This document shows, one piece after another, positions 1 through 13,188 of a DNA stretch of 64,000 nucleotides. The DNA is taken from positions 372,001 through 436,000 of the forward strand of contig VZSF01000860.1 in assembly GCA_013398295.1 (NCBI GenBank). Direction: 5' to 3'. The notes beneath the pieces were generated by a model. It did not search any database, was not told the origin of the DNA, and saw only the letters and a list, made by a program, of their open reading frames with translations. Source of the DNA: Chionis minor (taxonomy: Eukaryota > Chordata > Aves > Charadriiformes > Chionididae). The stretch's first letter is position 1, and each line of letters opens with the position of its first letter. Both the position numbers and the translations under genes were made by a program.

Positions 1-3000
1 CCTCTTTTGCAACTCTTGAAAAGATCTTTGGAAAGTTATGTATATTCAGCAATGAAGACAGAAAGTCACACAAAAATTCCGAAGGCATGTGAAGGCTTCA
101 GTGTGAAACATCACGTTTTTCTCTTTGTTGCTCTACATACATTTTGCATTCAATGTAGTATTCATCAATTTCACTGAATGCTAGTCATTGTCTATCTGTA
201 TTTATCTGAAAGGAATAACTTTAAAGACACTGTAATTATGAAAAGGCATCAAGCAAAGCTATCCTTCTCCATTCTTATTGCATTAGAAAGGTAGACATAA
301 CAGTAGACAAAAGCAAGAGCATAGAGCTTCTTCTTGGCAGTCAGAAAGCACAAGTCTATGTAGAAGAAGATAATATTCTGCTGGCATTTTCCCTTATCTT
401 GATTCCTTCTGTCCTTTCATACAAAAAGTTTTGCGTGAACAGGACCTTGTGGAAATAGGCAGGTGAAGAACAAGAGTGAAAAATTTGCAGTCTTGAGTTA
501 GGCAAATCAGAATTCCCAAGTATGACATTTTGGCAAAAAATTGAAAGTGACTGCCCCTGTCATGTTTAGAACAGTAAATGATAAGCCCAAACCCCTAAGC
601 TCCGCAATCTTTTGGAGGATTAAAACACTAATATATAGTTCTCTGCTCAGTTGCAAACAGGTTTTATCATCTGGCAATCTTACACAATATTGAAATAAAG
701 TGGTTATAATGTGCTGGGCCAGTTAGCAGAAAATACAGTTACTTGAGAAGGGTCTCAGTCAGTAACAATAAATTAAGAATGTGTTTTTCCATTGCTATGG
801 CATAAAGTGCAGTTTATCTGTTTACTTAAGTTTTGAATTTTCAAAATTCAAGGTAGATTTTGTAGATATACACCCTTTATTTTGTTGATGAAGTAAGAAC
901 AGACTTTGGGAGGGCTTTCTCTGTTAACAGTGAGTCTTGCCTCTCCTCATTTTGTATACTCGAAGTTGTTATGCTGCTTAAAAAAATGTGACTCATACAG
1001 AGAAGTTTGAGGTTTGGTTTTTAATCATGGCCTTTATGCTTAGTCACCAGTCTTAATATTATTTTACACATGTGGTTAGGATTCAGGTTCAATACACATA
1101 ATGTGCACTATTTTTACATTACATGATAACTCATATGCTTAAGGTATACAGAATGATTACAAGCTTCAGTTATATGTACTTTTATTCCCATTAGCTGAAC
1201 CTTTGCACAGTCCTAAATTCTGCCTTTTTGGCTTGATGTGGAGATGACCGAGGAAAGGAAGATAAGGTTAGAAGAACCTACTTTTATTTCTTTTAGGATC
1301 ATAAGGGCAGCGTCACCTATTGTGAGGCATTGCTGGCAAGGAATGAGATTAGGAATGAAACTCATTTTCATTACTTGTGATTTGGGCACTATTTAAAACT
1401 CCCCAGAAATGAAGGGTTGGTTGATGAGACAGGTAAGTAATGTGGAAAGCCTAATGGCTTGGAACTGCTGAAAAGAAAATTTGGCTCCTCGTTTATATAC
1501 CAATTGTCTGAGAAAATGAAGGTGTCTTTGGTTAACAGCTGCAGGAAGGTATGAGGAGTCAGCTACTAACTTAGTGGCAGAGGCATGGCAAGAGGAGAGA
1601 GGTTTTGATTTGGTCTAAATGAAGAAAACTACCCGTGTCCCTTTGAGAGCACATTTACCTTAGCCCAGTTTCTCCTTTCCAGTTCTCAGCGGGGAACCTT
1701 GAAAACAGAGCAAGAGAGGAAATGGACGGATACATCAGAGTATCTTTCCTACAACTTTTTTTCCTCTTTTTCCTTCTGTTAAGCCCTCCTCAGCGAGCTC
1801 TGTCCTGTGCAGCATAATTTATCTTCAAGGGACAGAGAGGCAGGCAGGGGGTGAGTATGGGGCACCTTCAGACAAAGAGAGCTGTGCAACAGGATCCCAG
1901 GAGGAAGAGGGCAAACACTCACAGCAAGTTGCCATATAAGTTATCAGAGTGCACCTGGATCTCCCACTGACCTACAACTTCCCGATGAGAGGACCAAGAA
2001 GAAAGATTAGGAGAAAAAAAAATCAGAATGAAAGGTAGAGGGAGGGTTTGATTAACAGAGTCATCAAGGGTAGCAATATTTGTTTTCCAGCCAACTGTCA
2101 TGTGAGCCACAGCAATACTAGGGAAGAGGGTAAGAATAATATGGAGGGTTGGTAGTACTACGAAAAAAAAGCTCCACCTTCTTCATATAGACCCTGCACA
2201 TTTTGGAGAATTTTGTTAATAAACTTGCTCCGTTGTATTTCAGTTTGCAGAAATAATAGGAGGCACCATGTAAAGAGATGTTAGATGGAGGTATCTTCAG
2301 AGATGTTGAATTGCAGTTGATCCTTGGCTTTGCTGTAGCTAATACTGAAATAGCCCCACTGAATCATGCTAAATGTAGTCTTTTATAATAATAGCATGCT
2401 TATTTCATACTGCCCAACTGCCTTGCCCTGGAATGAACAGGTGGGCCAGCAAACTTGAGACAGTTTTCCATTTTCTCTGTTGTCGAGAGTATAATTGGTC
2501 TTTAGTCAACCAGAAACTGTTGTAATATTGGCATGAAATGAAAAAATAGAGCCATTAGAAGTGTTTTCATTGCAGAGAATAAAAAAACATGATATGTCAA
2601 ACTGGATTTAGATTCCTACCTCTTCTCCCCCTCAAATGCACAACATAAGTTTCTTTTCTTTCCAGGGAGAGCCAACATTCCTGTGAAGACTTTGGCTCTT
2701 GTTCTCAACCTCTTCCAGTGTTGCCTTGAACCTGGATAAAGAGTTTTATTTTTCAAGTCTACATGCAAGCCCCATTCTGTTAGTAAAACATGATTGTCCA
2801 GATGTACATAGTATTTTGGAACTGTGCAGCAGGCTTGTCTCTTTCTGCAGCCATCCTTTCCTCCCAGCTCACTTTACAGCTGGAGATAAGCATGGTGGTT
2901 ACTCTTCAAGGAGCAGACAATCTCTCTCTCTCTCCCTCCAGGGGGACTGTTTGACCCAGAGGGGAACAACCAAGCCAAAGGAAACAGACAAGTCTCCTGC

Positions 3001-6000
3001 TTAGTCATGCTCTTAAAACGCCGTGATATACAATGCTTACAAAATGAGCTTAGAGCACCAGGTCAAATGCTTATCTCCTCTGTCAACAAATGGCATTCAA
3101 AATACTCCCTTTTTTTCTACCATAAATCACCATTGTGCCTCAAAACTCACAAGTTAAAAGTTTGTGATGTGTGTACTCTGATCATCTCTAACAGAGCTCC
3201 AGATGTAAAACAAAGGAAAGCCTTGCTGGGTAAAGCTCTTTATATTGACTTAATCCATCCCATATCATCAGCTATGCACATCTCCATAGATGCAGGCATT
3301 GAAACACATTCCTAGCTTCATCTTTCAGTAGTTTCCCACTGCAGGCACCAGAGTAGCAGCACATATAAAGAGCTTGCTAATCTGGAGTCCAGATGCTACA
3401 GATATAGGGCACTGTGGTTAGACTTAAAGTCACACTGGAGAAATTGCCTTTGGGAATTTTCATTCACACCCTTCAGGCCGCTTCTCTCAGCAGCTGTTCA
3501 CTAACTTCTGCTAAACCATCACCCTCTCTTCTTGCAAGGGCAGGGCCAAGGCAGGAAAGGAGAAGTCATGGGCTGCAGACTGTCACAGGGTCCCCATTTG
3601 GAACCCTTTCTTCGCCTTCCTTCTTCTGCAGATGCTCACCTTCTTCCTTTCCCCACCTTTTCCCTAGAAGCTACAGCAATACTGATAACACGCAAGCTGC
3701 ACTGGGCTGTGAGAAAATGTCAGAAAAAAATGTATGCCTTCTGCTGAAGTATTTCCTGACTGAACAGCTGTTTAACCTCCAGTAGGAAAGGGTGGAAGGA
3801 GAAGGCACCAACAGGCCAGATTCAATCCCTGGTAGGATGTGGCAGAAATGTCATACAACTATATGCATTAGGGACTAATTTAGAATTATTCCCACTGAGA
3901 AAAATGTCAATAAAGTCACTAAGTGAAGGCATGTGATCTCTTATTTACTGCGAAATAATTCTTTGTTTCCTCAGACATGAATATATTATTTATATTCTGA
4001 AGAAAAAAAGGCTACATTTGTATTTTCATGCCAACCTGAGGAAACATTGACTACTCAAGTTTGCATTGTGAAGTCGAATTTGGAGGTAAAAGGCTAAAGA
4101 GTTCTCAAGAAAGATTTGGTGCTTGTGTGTTTTACTGGCCTTCTCATTCCTCTCTTTGCTTTGTCCTGATGCTTTTTTTTCCCTTTATTTGTTGATGTTA
4201 CTCAGCCCTTGTGTGTGTCACCTTCCCTCCACCTCTCCCTAGCTAAATATGATTTTTAGCCTGGTCTTCTAAGGAAATGAGCACACTCAGTTGTGGTCTT
4301 GTCATCTTCTTCTTCTCCCCTCCAAGCAACCTGCAAACCTAGTGGCAAAATTCAATTCAGTTTCACAGAGGAGAAATGACCTCAGAGCATCTTGTAAGTT
4401 CTATGCAAATAAGTGACCAGGAAGAGCAGAGGGATCCTATTAGGGTCTCCCACTGAGGACCCAACTAGAAAACTTATCCTTTATTAGACACCTGGCAATC
4501 TACACACACGGCATACCAGGCTGCATTAGAGGAACGACATCTTCCTTCAGCTTGGTGTAGCCTTCCTACCTACTTGCTTTTGGACTGCAGCATATTTCAA
4601 TTGATGAAATGGTGATAGCAGTGAGGTCTTCACATCTGAGAAGTGTACATAAGATCTCCGTTTGGGGGTGTGTGTTTGTTTCCCACCTGCAAGCTGCTTA
4701 GGTTAAAGTCTGATGCCTCCTCTATCATAACTATAGAGAAGAAATACCAGAACCACTCGGTACACATCTCAGGAAAAAAGGAAAACACACAAGAAGTATG
4801 TGCATTACAAAAAGTGGTGCTCTGCAATCTGGAGGCAATCTTCAGGAGGTGATGGATTTTGTGTTCACTAACCGACAGATTTATCAAGAAATCTTAAAGG
4901 AAAACATCGTTTCTAAAAAAAAAAAAAGGTTCTTTGAGGAGGTCTGCAATACAATACAATCTTAATTTAGTAAGAACAAAGATGAATTCTAATCATACCT
5001 AGGGCTATCACAAAACATATTGTAATAGGGTATATTTCCTCCTTTCATTCTCCCCTGAATGTGTGTATGTGAGGAGGAACAGGAGTGGGCTTGTCTAGGG
5101 ATCTCCTTTTTTTTTTTTTTCTCACTGGATTTCTGCAGAGTGCAAAACCTGGTGTGCACACTAGTTACTGCTACGATACCGAAGAAGTGTGTCAGCTCAA
5201 GTACCTGTTCCTTCTTCCTTCAGGCTAGTGGTGAGAAGTCCTACTTGTCAAATGCTGCATATTGCCCAAAGGTAACCTCAGCACAGGTAGCCCACTTGCC
5301 CAGCCCAGGGGGACCCTGCTGCTCTTGCCCAACTTACGTCTTGGACCAGTTATGTATGAATTATTTAAGACTGAATTCTATCATTGCCTGAGATTTTGTG
5401 CACTTCTGTGATATTTACTTGCTTGTGTTTGTCATGGGTTGGGGTTTTTTTCCTCCTCTTCAAACATTCCCCAGAGTTTGGGAGAAAAAATTATTCTGTA
5501 ATGCTAATATTACTGCTGCTATTCCAGCTTTATCACAAACGTGTAGGATGAGCTTTGCAAGTCTTAAATTCTGTGTTGTTACTGTATTTTTCTTTATCAT
5601 AAGACATGACCTCTTCAGAAAGTCCAGAATAGAAGAGATTGGCTGTTTTGAGCCAATATACTGTAATGATGGGTACAAAGAGATAGAGATGTGAGACAAA
5701 TTCTACCTCATGGGTATCCAAACCATTAAGTATGATTCTCTGGTTAAAAAATTAATCAATGACACCATGCAAAATATTTATCTTGTGCTATAGCTGAGCA
5801 GTGAGGTTTTTATCTGTTATAAGACAACGGAAAAAGCTCACAGAAGAAGAAAAAATAAATTGTTTAAGAACATTGAGGAAGGCTTAGGCAAGAGCAAGAA
5901 CATGATATGCAAGAGCAATGCACATGATACAATAATGTTTTCAAATTAAAATGTAAGGTTCAGATCCCAGATAGACAACTGCTCAAGAGACATTTGGGAA

Positions 6001-6957
6001 AAACTACCGTTCCAAACATCAAAATTAATCCTGAATGATAAGAGAGAGTTTTAGGATATAGAGAGTGCCATGGAGAAGCAGGCAGATCCTTCATATGTGA
6101 CTAGGGAGGTGTTTCTTCCCTTTTTTAGGCAAGCTGTTGAGACTGAGAGAAGTTCCATCTGAAATTTTCTGTAAGGACAATCAAAGCGTACAAAAGTCTG
6201 TGTCAAAAGAAGGGCTTGACATTGTGTGCTTAAACATGTATCAGGAGTTAACTGTGACTGTTTCAGTCTTAATTGTAGCAGCTCCATTCAGCTACTCCAG
6301 GGAGTGTTTTTGTGCTTGTATAATCCTCCATCTCATTCAGAGTAGAGCACAGGCTGTTGAAGTGTAATGGAGAATTTGCACTTTCCTGTGTATTACAGCA
6401 GATTCATTATGCAGCTGCTCTGAACCTTAAAACAGGTAATGGTTTTATCACCATTTTATTAAAGGAAGACCAAAAGAGAGGAGGAAGTTATTTTTTTAAG
6501 TATCTCACCTCTGCTTTTATTTCAAAGATCCATTACCTCTCCTCTGACTTTTCTGTGAGTATTCTTTCCTCAGTTATCTGTTATTTCAACTGCTGCCTGT
6601 TGCCTGAAGAAGGATTACAAAAACTCCATTAGCACTTTCTTCTTAACGGGAGGTCTGGGTGGGAAGTGCTGTTTAAAGCAAAGGGGTGTGAAACTGGAGG
6701 GATTGTATTTACTGAACAAAAACTACTACCCTTGGGTCTGGATAGTGCTCTGATTCACACTCTTCCCTTTTACCACCCTTCAGTAGTTCCAGGCACATCA
6801 GTAATTTTACTGCTCGTGAACACTGTAAGAGGGACCAGAATAGGTTCTGGTGTCTTTGAAGAGCTGGGCTTCAAAATGTAGCTGCTATGTGTGAAGTGAG
6901 ACCTGTCTAGGGTCTGTAGCTACATTACCGCATCCCTGTAAACTTCTGTTTTGCTCC
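1..6957. other. Unique AT-rich sequence, no gene recognised
   Basis: I see no exon, repeat family or RNA gene here. Three plus-strand reading frames of about 100-120 codons follow one another between 2,699 and 3,785, but they lie in different frames, have no recognisable domain or composition bias, and overlap other frames, so I treat them as chance. Small landmarks are a TC run (2,921-2,933) continuing as a pyrimidine tract to 2,939 and ending in AG at 2,940-2,941, which resembles a splice acceptor without a supported exon after it; a run of 13 A (4,915-4,927); and a run of 14 T (5,107-5,120). Confidence 0.7.
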
Positions 6958-6991
6958 AATAAAACCACTGAGGACTGAGTTTGTCCTCAGT
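6958..6991 (+). other. AATAAA followed by a perfect 9-bp hairpin
   Basis: AATAAA lies at 6,958-6,963. Four bases later ACTGAGGAC (6,967-6,975) and its exact reverse complement GTCCTCAGT (6,983-6,991) are separated by a 7-base loop. The arrangement is visible in the sequence. Whether it is transcribed or used as a 3'-end signal cannot be told, and no coding region upstream supports a gene end. It is not a histone stem-loop. Confidence 0.4.
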
Positions 6992-9900
6992 TTCACTGTG
7001 GGTGTTGCAGAGCTGCAGTTGCATTGGCATGATCTGGAGCTGTGGGACCTGTGCCTGGGCAGGGGTGCCCTGCCTGCAGCCACCACTGGTAGGGGGACAA
7101 AGCCACTGCGATGGTTTTACATCCCTAAAGGTTCAGGAGTTGCCACACTGACAAGTCCTGATCCTGGGGGGAAGATCCCTTCTTACTCGATACTCACTTC
7201 GGATGAGAGTTGAAGTAATCCCACAAAAAATCCACTTGACACCAGTTTGGGTGGAGAACGGAAATTTTTGTGTCGGTCCAGCTTACGGTGAGATAGTATC
7301 ACTGGTTCAGTGGGAAAGATTGACTCAGGAGTCTGATGCTTTCTTTTAATAATGACTATTAGCATGGCCTGGAAATGACAGAGCTGCAAGTGCCAAGGGA
7401 TCCATTCCTCTGGAAAGAGTTTGGAGAAAGTGAAAAAGAAAATGCTTTTACACCTCCACTTTGGAACAAGGCAGCTCTGTAAAGTTATTTGTGGGCCGTT
7501 AGACTGCTTTGAGCAGAGGAAGAAGACTTTGTTTCTGAGTGGAAAGCATAGAGACATTTAGTTACACTACAAAAATATACACAATAAACAAGTCTGGTCT
7601 TTTTTTTCCCAGCCAAATATACTAGAGCGCCCTAGAGGGGAAATATATTTTAGTACTTTACAGTTACAATTGCAATTTATGTTAGTCTAGTGTCTTTCAT
7701 ACGAGAAGTACCATATCATAAAACACTTTACAGTCTGTTTATCAATACAATAAAGTGAGAATATTGCTCAATTTACTTTATTAGAACTTGCTGAGAGATA
7801 CAAAAATAAAGCCAGCTTGGATTGCTAGTACTTTTTTTTTTTTTTAAGCAAGTGAAACATTGGGAAGAGTAAGTATAGCTAGATAAAGTCTTAGTTATGA
7901 AAGAAAGAGTGTAAAAAAGATTCAGGTAATGAGAAAGGGTTGATCTGAGGACAGGTTTCAAAGAAGTCCAACAAATGGCTGGATTGCAAAGTACATCAAG
8001 AAATTTTAGTGAGGTTTAGACCAAATAAAGCCATTATAATACCACTACTTTTGCTTACTTGAATTGTGGGATACTATTTCTGTTGTTTTTATGCCCAGTA
8101 CTTGCTGGAGTTTGGTTCATTAAATATTTTTGTGATACTGCAGAATCTCGCGGTAAAGCTTCAACAGGAGTATTCATATGAAAATTTATGATGAAAGCAG
8201 AGGAAAAAACAAACGTTTTGATAGGCAAGGGTTTGCCTATTTCTGTGCATATATGCCAAGTACTAATAACTGGTATCGGAGGCAGTCACGCATACATCAT
8301 AGGCAGTAACCAGTTTGGCCCCAGAACTTAAGAAGATATGAACATGAATTTCTTATGTTTTAAAAAAATTTAACTACTTTGTGTATAAATACTTAACCTG
8401 CCTCAGAAACTGTTACCAATTATTTTACATCAGACTCATGCAGCACAATTGGGCAATGAACAACTGTGCCCACACACAGATTTTGCTGTGTAGTGATGCT
8501 GTGCTTCTGCGTAGACTTTTAATGAGCGTCTGAAAGACACGTTTTCCTAGTTTGAGGTGATGAATATAAACATGCATTAATTGCATCAGAAGGTTATTGA
8601 ATACTGTTCTGCAACAGTATCACTAGCAGTTGGTGAAAGCTGTTTGAGAGGCTCAAGTGGGCACTTCTATATGTTAACAGCTTTTGATTTTTCTTAAGCT
8701 TAACCTCATTTTGTAAGGCACAGTTTTGAGATGATTGAAATATTTCCTTACATTGCTTGCTATTAATATTACAAGAAATACTCTCAAATTTTCCTCCATC
8801 CTAGTGCAGTTTGTAAGTTTTCAGTCTGTCTTATAGTAAAATTAATTATAGGTATACATGCTTTGGAATTTTGTATCAGGAACTTAAAACTAGCCCAAAT
8901 TTCATGCTGTGTCAATTTACTATAAATTGTAATGCTTGATCTTTCTACATGACTATTTGTGTATCTCTATAATGCTGTTTTTCTTTGCTTTGCAAACAAT
9001 CATTAACATTAAAAGCACTGGCATTTAAAAACTGCTTGTTTTTTTAGATATATATATGTAATGCTGTACTCTATCATTAAGTCAGGAAAGACAAGTGGTA
9101 ACTGAATGATATTCATTGACAAGATTAAATTCAGAAAAGCAAATATCTGTACAATAACAGGAGATTAGAACAAATAAACTAGTTATAAACTGAAAAAATT
9201 CCAGACCAGGTGATTCATTGCTGCTAAGTTTAGCACAACAACAAGTGCCTTCTGCTTTGGTTACCATCAGAGACTCTTCAGGAATGCAAGCATAAAACCA
9301 AAAGGGAGAAATGCAAAACCCATCAAGTGTTTGAAATACAAAGATATACATTATCCAGTACAAGACTGTCAGGTACAACAAGATCAGTCCTGGAGACTGG
9401 GAAACTCAAGCTTTGAAACATAGGGTTATTGTTTTTCTAATTGCTTTGGACACTTCCATGTTATTTAGTAGTTATGTGTTCAGTAAAAACGGCCTTTCCC
9501 AGTAACTTCCAGACAAGATGGCATCAGTGCTACGCTGCAAGAACTAGAAGACTCTGTGAGTTCTATTTGTGTTTCTGTCAACATTTAATTGAATTGTCTG
9601 TGAGGAATTGCTAGTCCTGGAGCAATTACTATCAAGAACAGAACTATTAGTTTAAATCTTCCATACCCTCTTTCTTCTATAGAAACCACTTTTTGTAGGT
9701 CTTGTAACTTTACTTGCTTCCTAGAGTTAATCACGTACTTCAGCAAATGCAAGATCAGATCCTAGGTTGTCTTCGAATAAGCAAAACTGTAATTTTACCA
9801 ATCTCAGTATTTATGAGGGTGTTACTTAAATTCCAGAGCTTGTGGTTTCAAATTTTTAGAGTTAAGCTGATAAAACATTCATGTTTGACCATACTTCATG

Positions 9901-10166
9901 GAAAATGGAGTTTGGAGGCTGTTCATGACAGGATGAAAGGTCACAAACATAATTTTTCAATGAATTGACCACAAACCAATAGATTCTGTTAGAAAGAAGG
10001 CCTGTAGTGTTCTACTTAGCTTCAGTTATGGCCTGGCTGAGGGAAAAGGAAAGCAAGATTACTGTCTTCACACTCCTATGGGGCTCTAAAGTGCCATGCT
10101 TAACACCTACTTTTCTCTTTGTTTGCAAGGTGCAAACTAGTGGCAGCCCAGATCCTCGAGTACCTT
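6992..10166. other. Unique sequence, no gene recognised
   Basis: No exon or repeat family is recognised. The first 200 bases are somewhat GC-richer, and the rest is AT-rich. A short perfect inverted repeat lies at 8,221-8,240 (ATAGGCAA, a GGGT loop, then TTGCCTAT). The minus-strand frame at 7,183-7,557 (124 codons) has no recognisable domain and is probably chance. Confidence 0.7.
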
Positions 10167-10248
10167 CACACACACACACACACAGACACACACAGACACA
10201 CACAGACACAGACACACACACACGCACACGCACACGCACACACACACA
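10167..10248. repeat. (CA)n microsatellite with CAGA and CACG interruptions
   Basis: About 80 bases of alternating CA carry regular CACAGA and CACGCACACG variants. The His/Thr-rich frame on the plus strand and the Cys/Val-rich frames on the minus strand are products of this repeat and not proteins. The interruptions suggest an older, partly stabilised locus. Confidence 0.95.
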
Positions 10249-10454
10249 AAATTCTTATGTGATATATCTTGCAGGTGTGATCTATTACTGATTTTAGTGT
10301 TTGCACATCTGAAGGACACAATAGTATTTGGCCCTCTGAGAAGAAGTGGCCTCCTTTAGTATCATCTTTGAGAGTATTCTTAAAAATGGTGATGGAATAA
10401 AATAAGAGAGCAGGATTGCGGAGGAATAAATAAGGTACTCAAAGAAAATGGTGA

Positions 10455-10670
10455 CAAAAGAAGTCCAACATCAATCAAGCTTTAAGTACTGATAAAGAAA
10501 AGAAGTTTAACGTACCATCAAAGAGAAACAACTGCGCTATTAAAGAAAAGAGCATCAAAGAAAGAAATGAGAGATTAATCCAGAGGAAGAAAGAAACCAT
10601 CATAGCAAAGTGGGAAAACCTAGAACAAAAGGTAAGGGATGAGAAGTGTTTTTGTCTTGTTCAAATATGA
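10455..10670 (+). other. ATG-less Lys/Glu-rich open frame with a splice-donor match
   Basis: Read from 10,455, just after an in-frame TGA, this frame stays open for 71 codons to a TGA at 10,668-10,670. It has no early ATG and encodes a strongly charged, Lys/Glu/Ile-rich stretch with a coiled-coil-like look. Within it, AAG|GTAAGG at 10,629-10,637 is a good vertebrate donor match, which would end an exon at 10,631. The upstream sequence is A-rich and offers only weak acceptors. Purine-rich DNA readily gives such frames, so chance is the default reading; a small unannotated exon is the alternative. No family is recognised. Confidence 0.15.
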
Positions 10671-10765
10671 GTGTGCATGTAGCATTTGGGAATAACAATA
10701 TTTTCCCTTGAAATTTACATTAAAATGAAATCTTAATCACAATAGAAGGAAAATTAAAGTACTCT

Positions 10766-10788
10766 GGGGGGGGGGAGAGGGGGGAGGG
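10766..10788 (+). repeat. G-run cluster (10, 6 and 3 G)
   Basis: G10, G6 and G3 lie within 23 bases at the start of a purine-rich stretch. They could fold as an intramolecular G-quadruplex. No gene context is visible. Confidence 0.6.
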
Positions 10789-11333
10789 AAAGAGGAGCCT
10801 AAACCACACAAAGGAAAAGAAAAACATCAATGACAAATGAAGAGGAAAAACACCAGGAAGAGAGAGAGGGTAGGACACTAATGAAGACAAGCACAATGGT
10901 GTGAGTGGGGACAGAGAAACTGTAGAAGCGTGTCATATACCAAAAATATATACGGAAACACAGAAAGCAGAGAGCAGGAAATTGGAGGGTAGCAGGTGAG
11001 CTGGCAAGGGAGCCAAAGGAAAATGTATCACCAGAAACCTAGCAGGGTAGGAAACTGAACACTTAATGACTCTGGGAGGTGGTTTGCTGTAGAAAATATA
11101 AAATAACTTCTACTGCATGTTGGACTGAGATAACGTCCTTGTTAAATTTAAATGTCTATTTTAACACAGGGTTAAACAGACTACTGTCTATAAAGCAATA
11201 AGTTTAACCATATTGATAAAAATGCTTCTCTGGAATTTTAAACTTGCTTATATTAAAGTGTCTTTTGTCCTTCAGCCATTTAATGACTCCTCAAAAGAAA
11301 ACAAGGTTGAAAGCCTTCTCAAACACCAAAACA
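10789..11333. other. Purine-rich unique spacer
   Basis: A/G-rich sequence (roughly 10,790-11,050) gives way to AT-rich sequence before the CR1 tail. Nothing else is recognised. Confidence 0.6.
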
Positions 11334-13188
11334 TTCATAGAATGGTTAGAGTTGGAAGGGACCTTAAAGGTCACCTAGTTCCAACCCCCCTGCCATGGGC
11401 AGAGACACCTCCCACTAGACCAGGTTGGTCAAAGCCCATCCAGCCTGGCCTTGAACACTTCCAGGGATGGGGCATCCACAACTTCCCTGGGCAACCTGTT
11501 CCAGTGTCTCACCACCCTCACAGTAAAGAATTTCTTCCTAATATCTAATCTAAATCTACCTTCTTTCAGTTTAAACCCGTTACCCCTTGTCTTATCACTA
11601 CAATCCCTGATAAAGAGTTCCTCCTGATCTTTCCTGTAGGATTCCTTTAAGTACTTACTGGAAGGCTGCTATAATGCCTCCCTGGAGATTTCTCTCTCGA
11701 GCTTGAAGACACCCAACTCCCTCAGCCTGTCTGAACAGGAGAGGTGCTCTGGCCCTCTGATCATCTTTGTGGCCCTCCTCTGGACTTGCTCCAACAGGTC
11801 CATGTCCTTCTTATATTGGGAGCCTCATAGCTGGACACAGTATTCCAGGTGGGGTCTCACAAGAGCAGAGTAGAGGGGTGGAATCACCTCCCTTGACCTG
11901 CTGGCCACACTTCTTTGGATGTAGCCCAGGATGCAGTTGTCCTTCTGGGCTGCAAGTGCACATTGATGGTTCATGTTGAGCTTGTCATCAACCAACACCC
12001 CAAAGTCCTTCTTCTCAGGGCTGCTCTCAATCCATTCTCTGCCCAGCCTGTATTTATGCTTGGGATTGCCCTGACCCACGTGCAGGACCTGGCACTTGGC
12101 TTTGTTGAACTTCATGACTTTTTCATGGGTCCATATCCCCAGCCTGTCCAGGTCCCTCTGGATGGCATCCCTTCCCTCCAGCATGTTGACCACACCACAC
12201 AGCTTGGTGTCATCAGCAAACTTGCTGAACGTGCACTCAGTCCCACTGCCCATGTTACTGACAAGGGTATTAAGCAACACCAGTCCTGGTACTGACCCCT
12301 GAGGAATACCATTTGTCACCGGTCACGATTTGGTCATCAAACCATTGACCTCAATGCTTTGAGTGCAGCCATCCAGCCAATTCCTTATTCACCAAGTGGT
12401 CCATCCATCAATTCCATGTCTCTCCAATTTAGAGACAAGGATGTTGTGTGGGACAGTGTCAAATGCTTTGCACAAGTCGAAGTAGATGACATCAGTTGCT
12501 CTTCCCTTATCCGCCAATGCTGTAATGCCATCATAGAAGGACACCGAATTTGTCAGATGCAATTTGCCTTTAGTGAAGCTATGTTGGCTGTCTCCAATCA
12601 CCTCCTTATTTTCCATGTGCCTTAGCAGAGTTTCCAGGAGGATCTGCTCCATGACCTTGCTGGGCACAGAGGTGAGACTGTCTGGCCTGTAGTTCCCCAG
12701 GTCTTCTTTTTTTTTGACTTTTTAAAATTGGGGGTTATGTTTAGCCTTTTCCAGTCAACGGGAATTTTACTGGATTGCCACGAATTCTCAAATATGATGG
12801 ATAGTGTCTTGCCAACCTCATCTGCCAGTTCCCTCAGGACCCACAGATGAATCTCATCAGGTCGCGTGGACTTTTACACCTTCGGGTTCCTCAGATGGTC
12901 TTGAACCTGACTGTCTCCTACAGTGGATGGCTCCTCATTCTCCCAGTCCCTGCCTTTTCCTTCTGTGACTTGGGTGGTGTGGCTAGAGCCCTTGCTAGTG
13001 AAGAATGAGGCAAAGAAGTCATTGAGTACCTCAGCCTTGTCCATATCGCAGGTGACCAGGTCTCCTGTTTCCTTGTGGAGAGGGCCTACATTTCCCCTAG
13101 TCTTCCTTTTATCACTGACATACCTACAGGAGCTTTTCTTGTTGCCCTTGACTTCCCTGACCAGATTTAATTCTATCCGGGCTTAGGC
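11334..13188 (-). mobile_element. CR1 LINE, 5'-truncated, ~1.85 kb
   Basis: The element runs on the minus strand. Its 3' tail is at the low-coordinate end, where an octamer-type ATAGAATG motif is followed by the typical CR1 3' end (positions 11,337-11,430). Moving to higher coordinates one meets the ORF2 C-terminus, the RT domain and the start of the RT region. Sequence matching CR1 stops near 13,188, so ORF1, the endonuclease domain and the promoter are missing. CR1 copies are usually 5'-truncated and often lack clear target-site duplications; I see none here. This is the longest CR1 in the window. Confidence 0.95.
11429..13180 (-). pseudogene. CR1 ORF2 remnant (reverse transcriptase), disabled
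   Basis: In ORF2 order, a [14 protein letters not shown] segment (about 13,010-13,055) comes first, then PDEIHP-type sequence (about 12,850), then RT motif A as [13 protein letters not shown] (within 12,389-12,667), motif B as GIPQGS and motif C as FADDTKL (within 11,825-12,319). The C-terminal part ends VFKARLDGL at a TGA (11,429-11,431). Disabling changes are a frameshift in an A-rich stretch near 12,703-12,715 and in-frame TGA codons at 12,389-12,391, 12,323-12,325 and 11,825-11,827. Each of these three TGA lies where CR1 proteins have tryptophan (from family knowledge). The two long pieces share one frame. The protein cannot be made intact; the family enzyme primes reverse transcription at a nicked target. 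Confidence 0.9.

Noticed and set aside
2699..3785. Run of three plus-strand genes
   Set aside because: Frames differ, no domains are seen, and no splice signals would join them convincingly.
10007..10319. His/Thr-rich and Cys/Val-rich proteins near 10.2 kb
   Set aside because: The composition comes from the CA microsatellite read in different frames.
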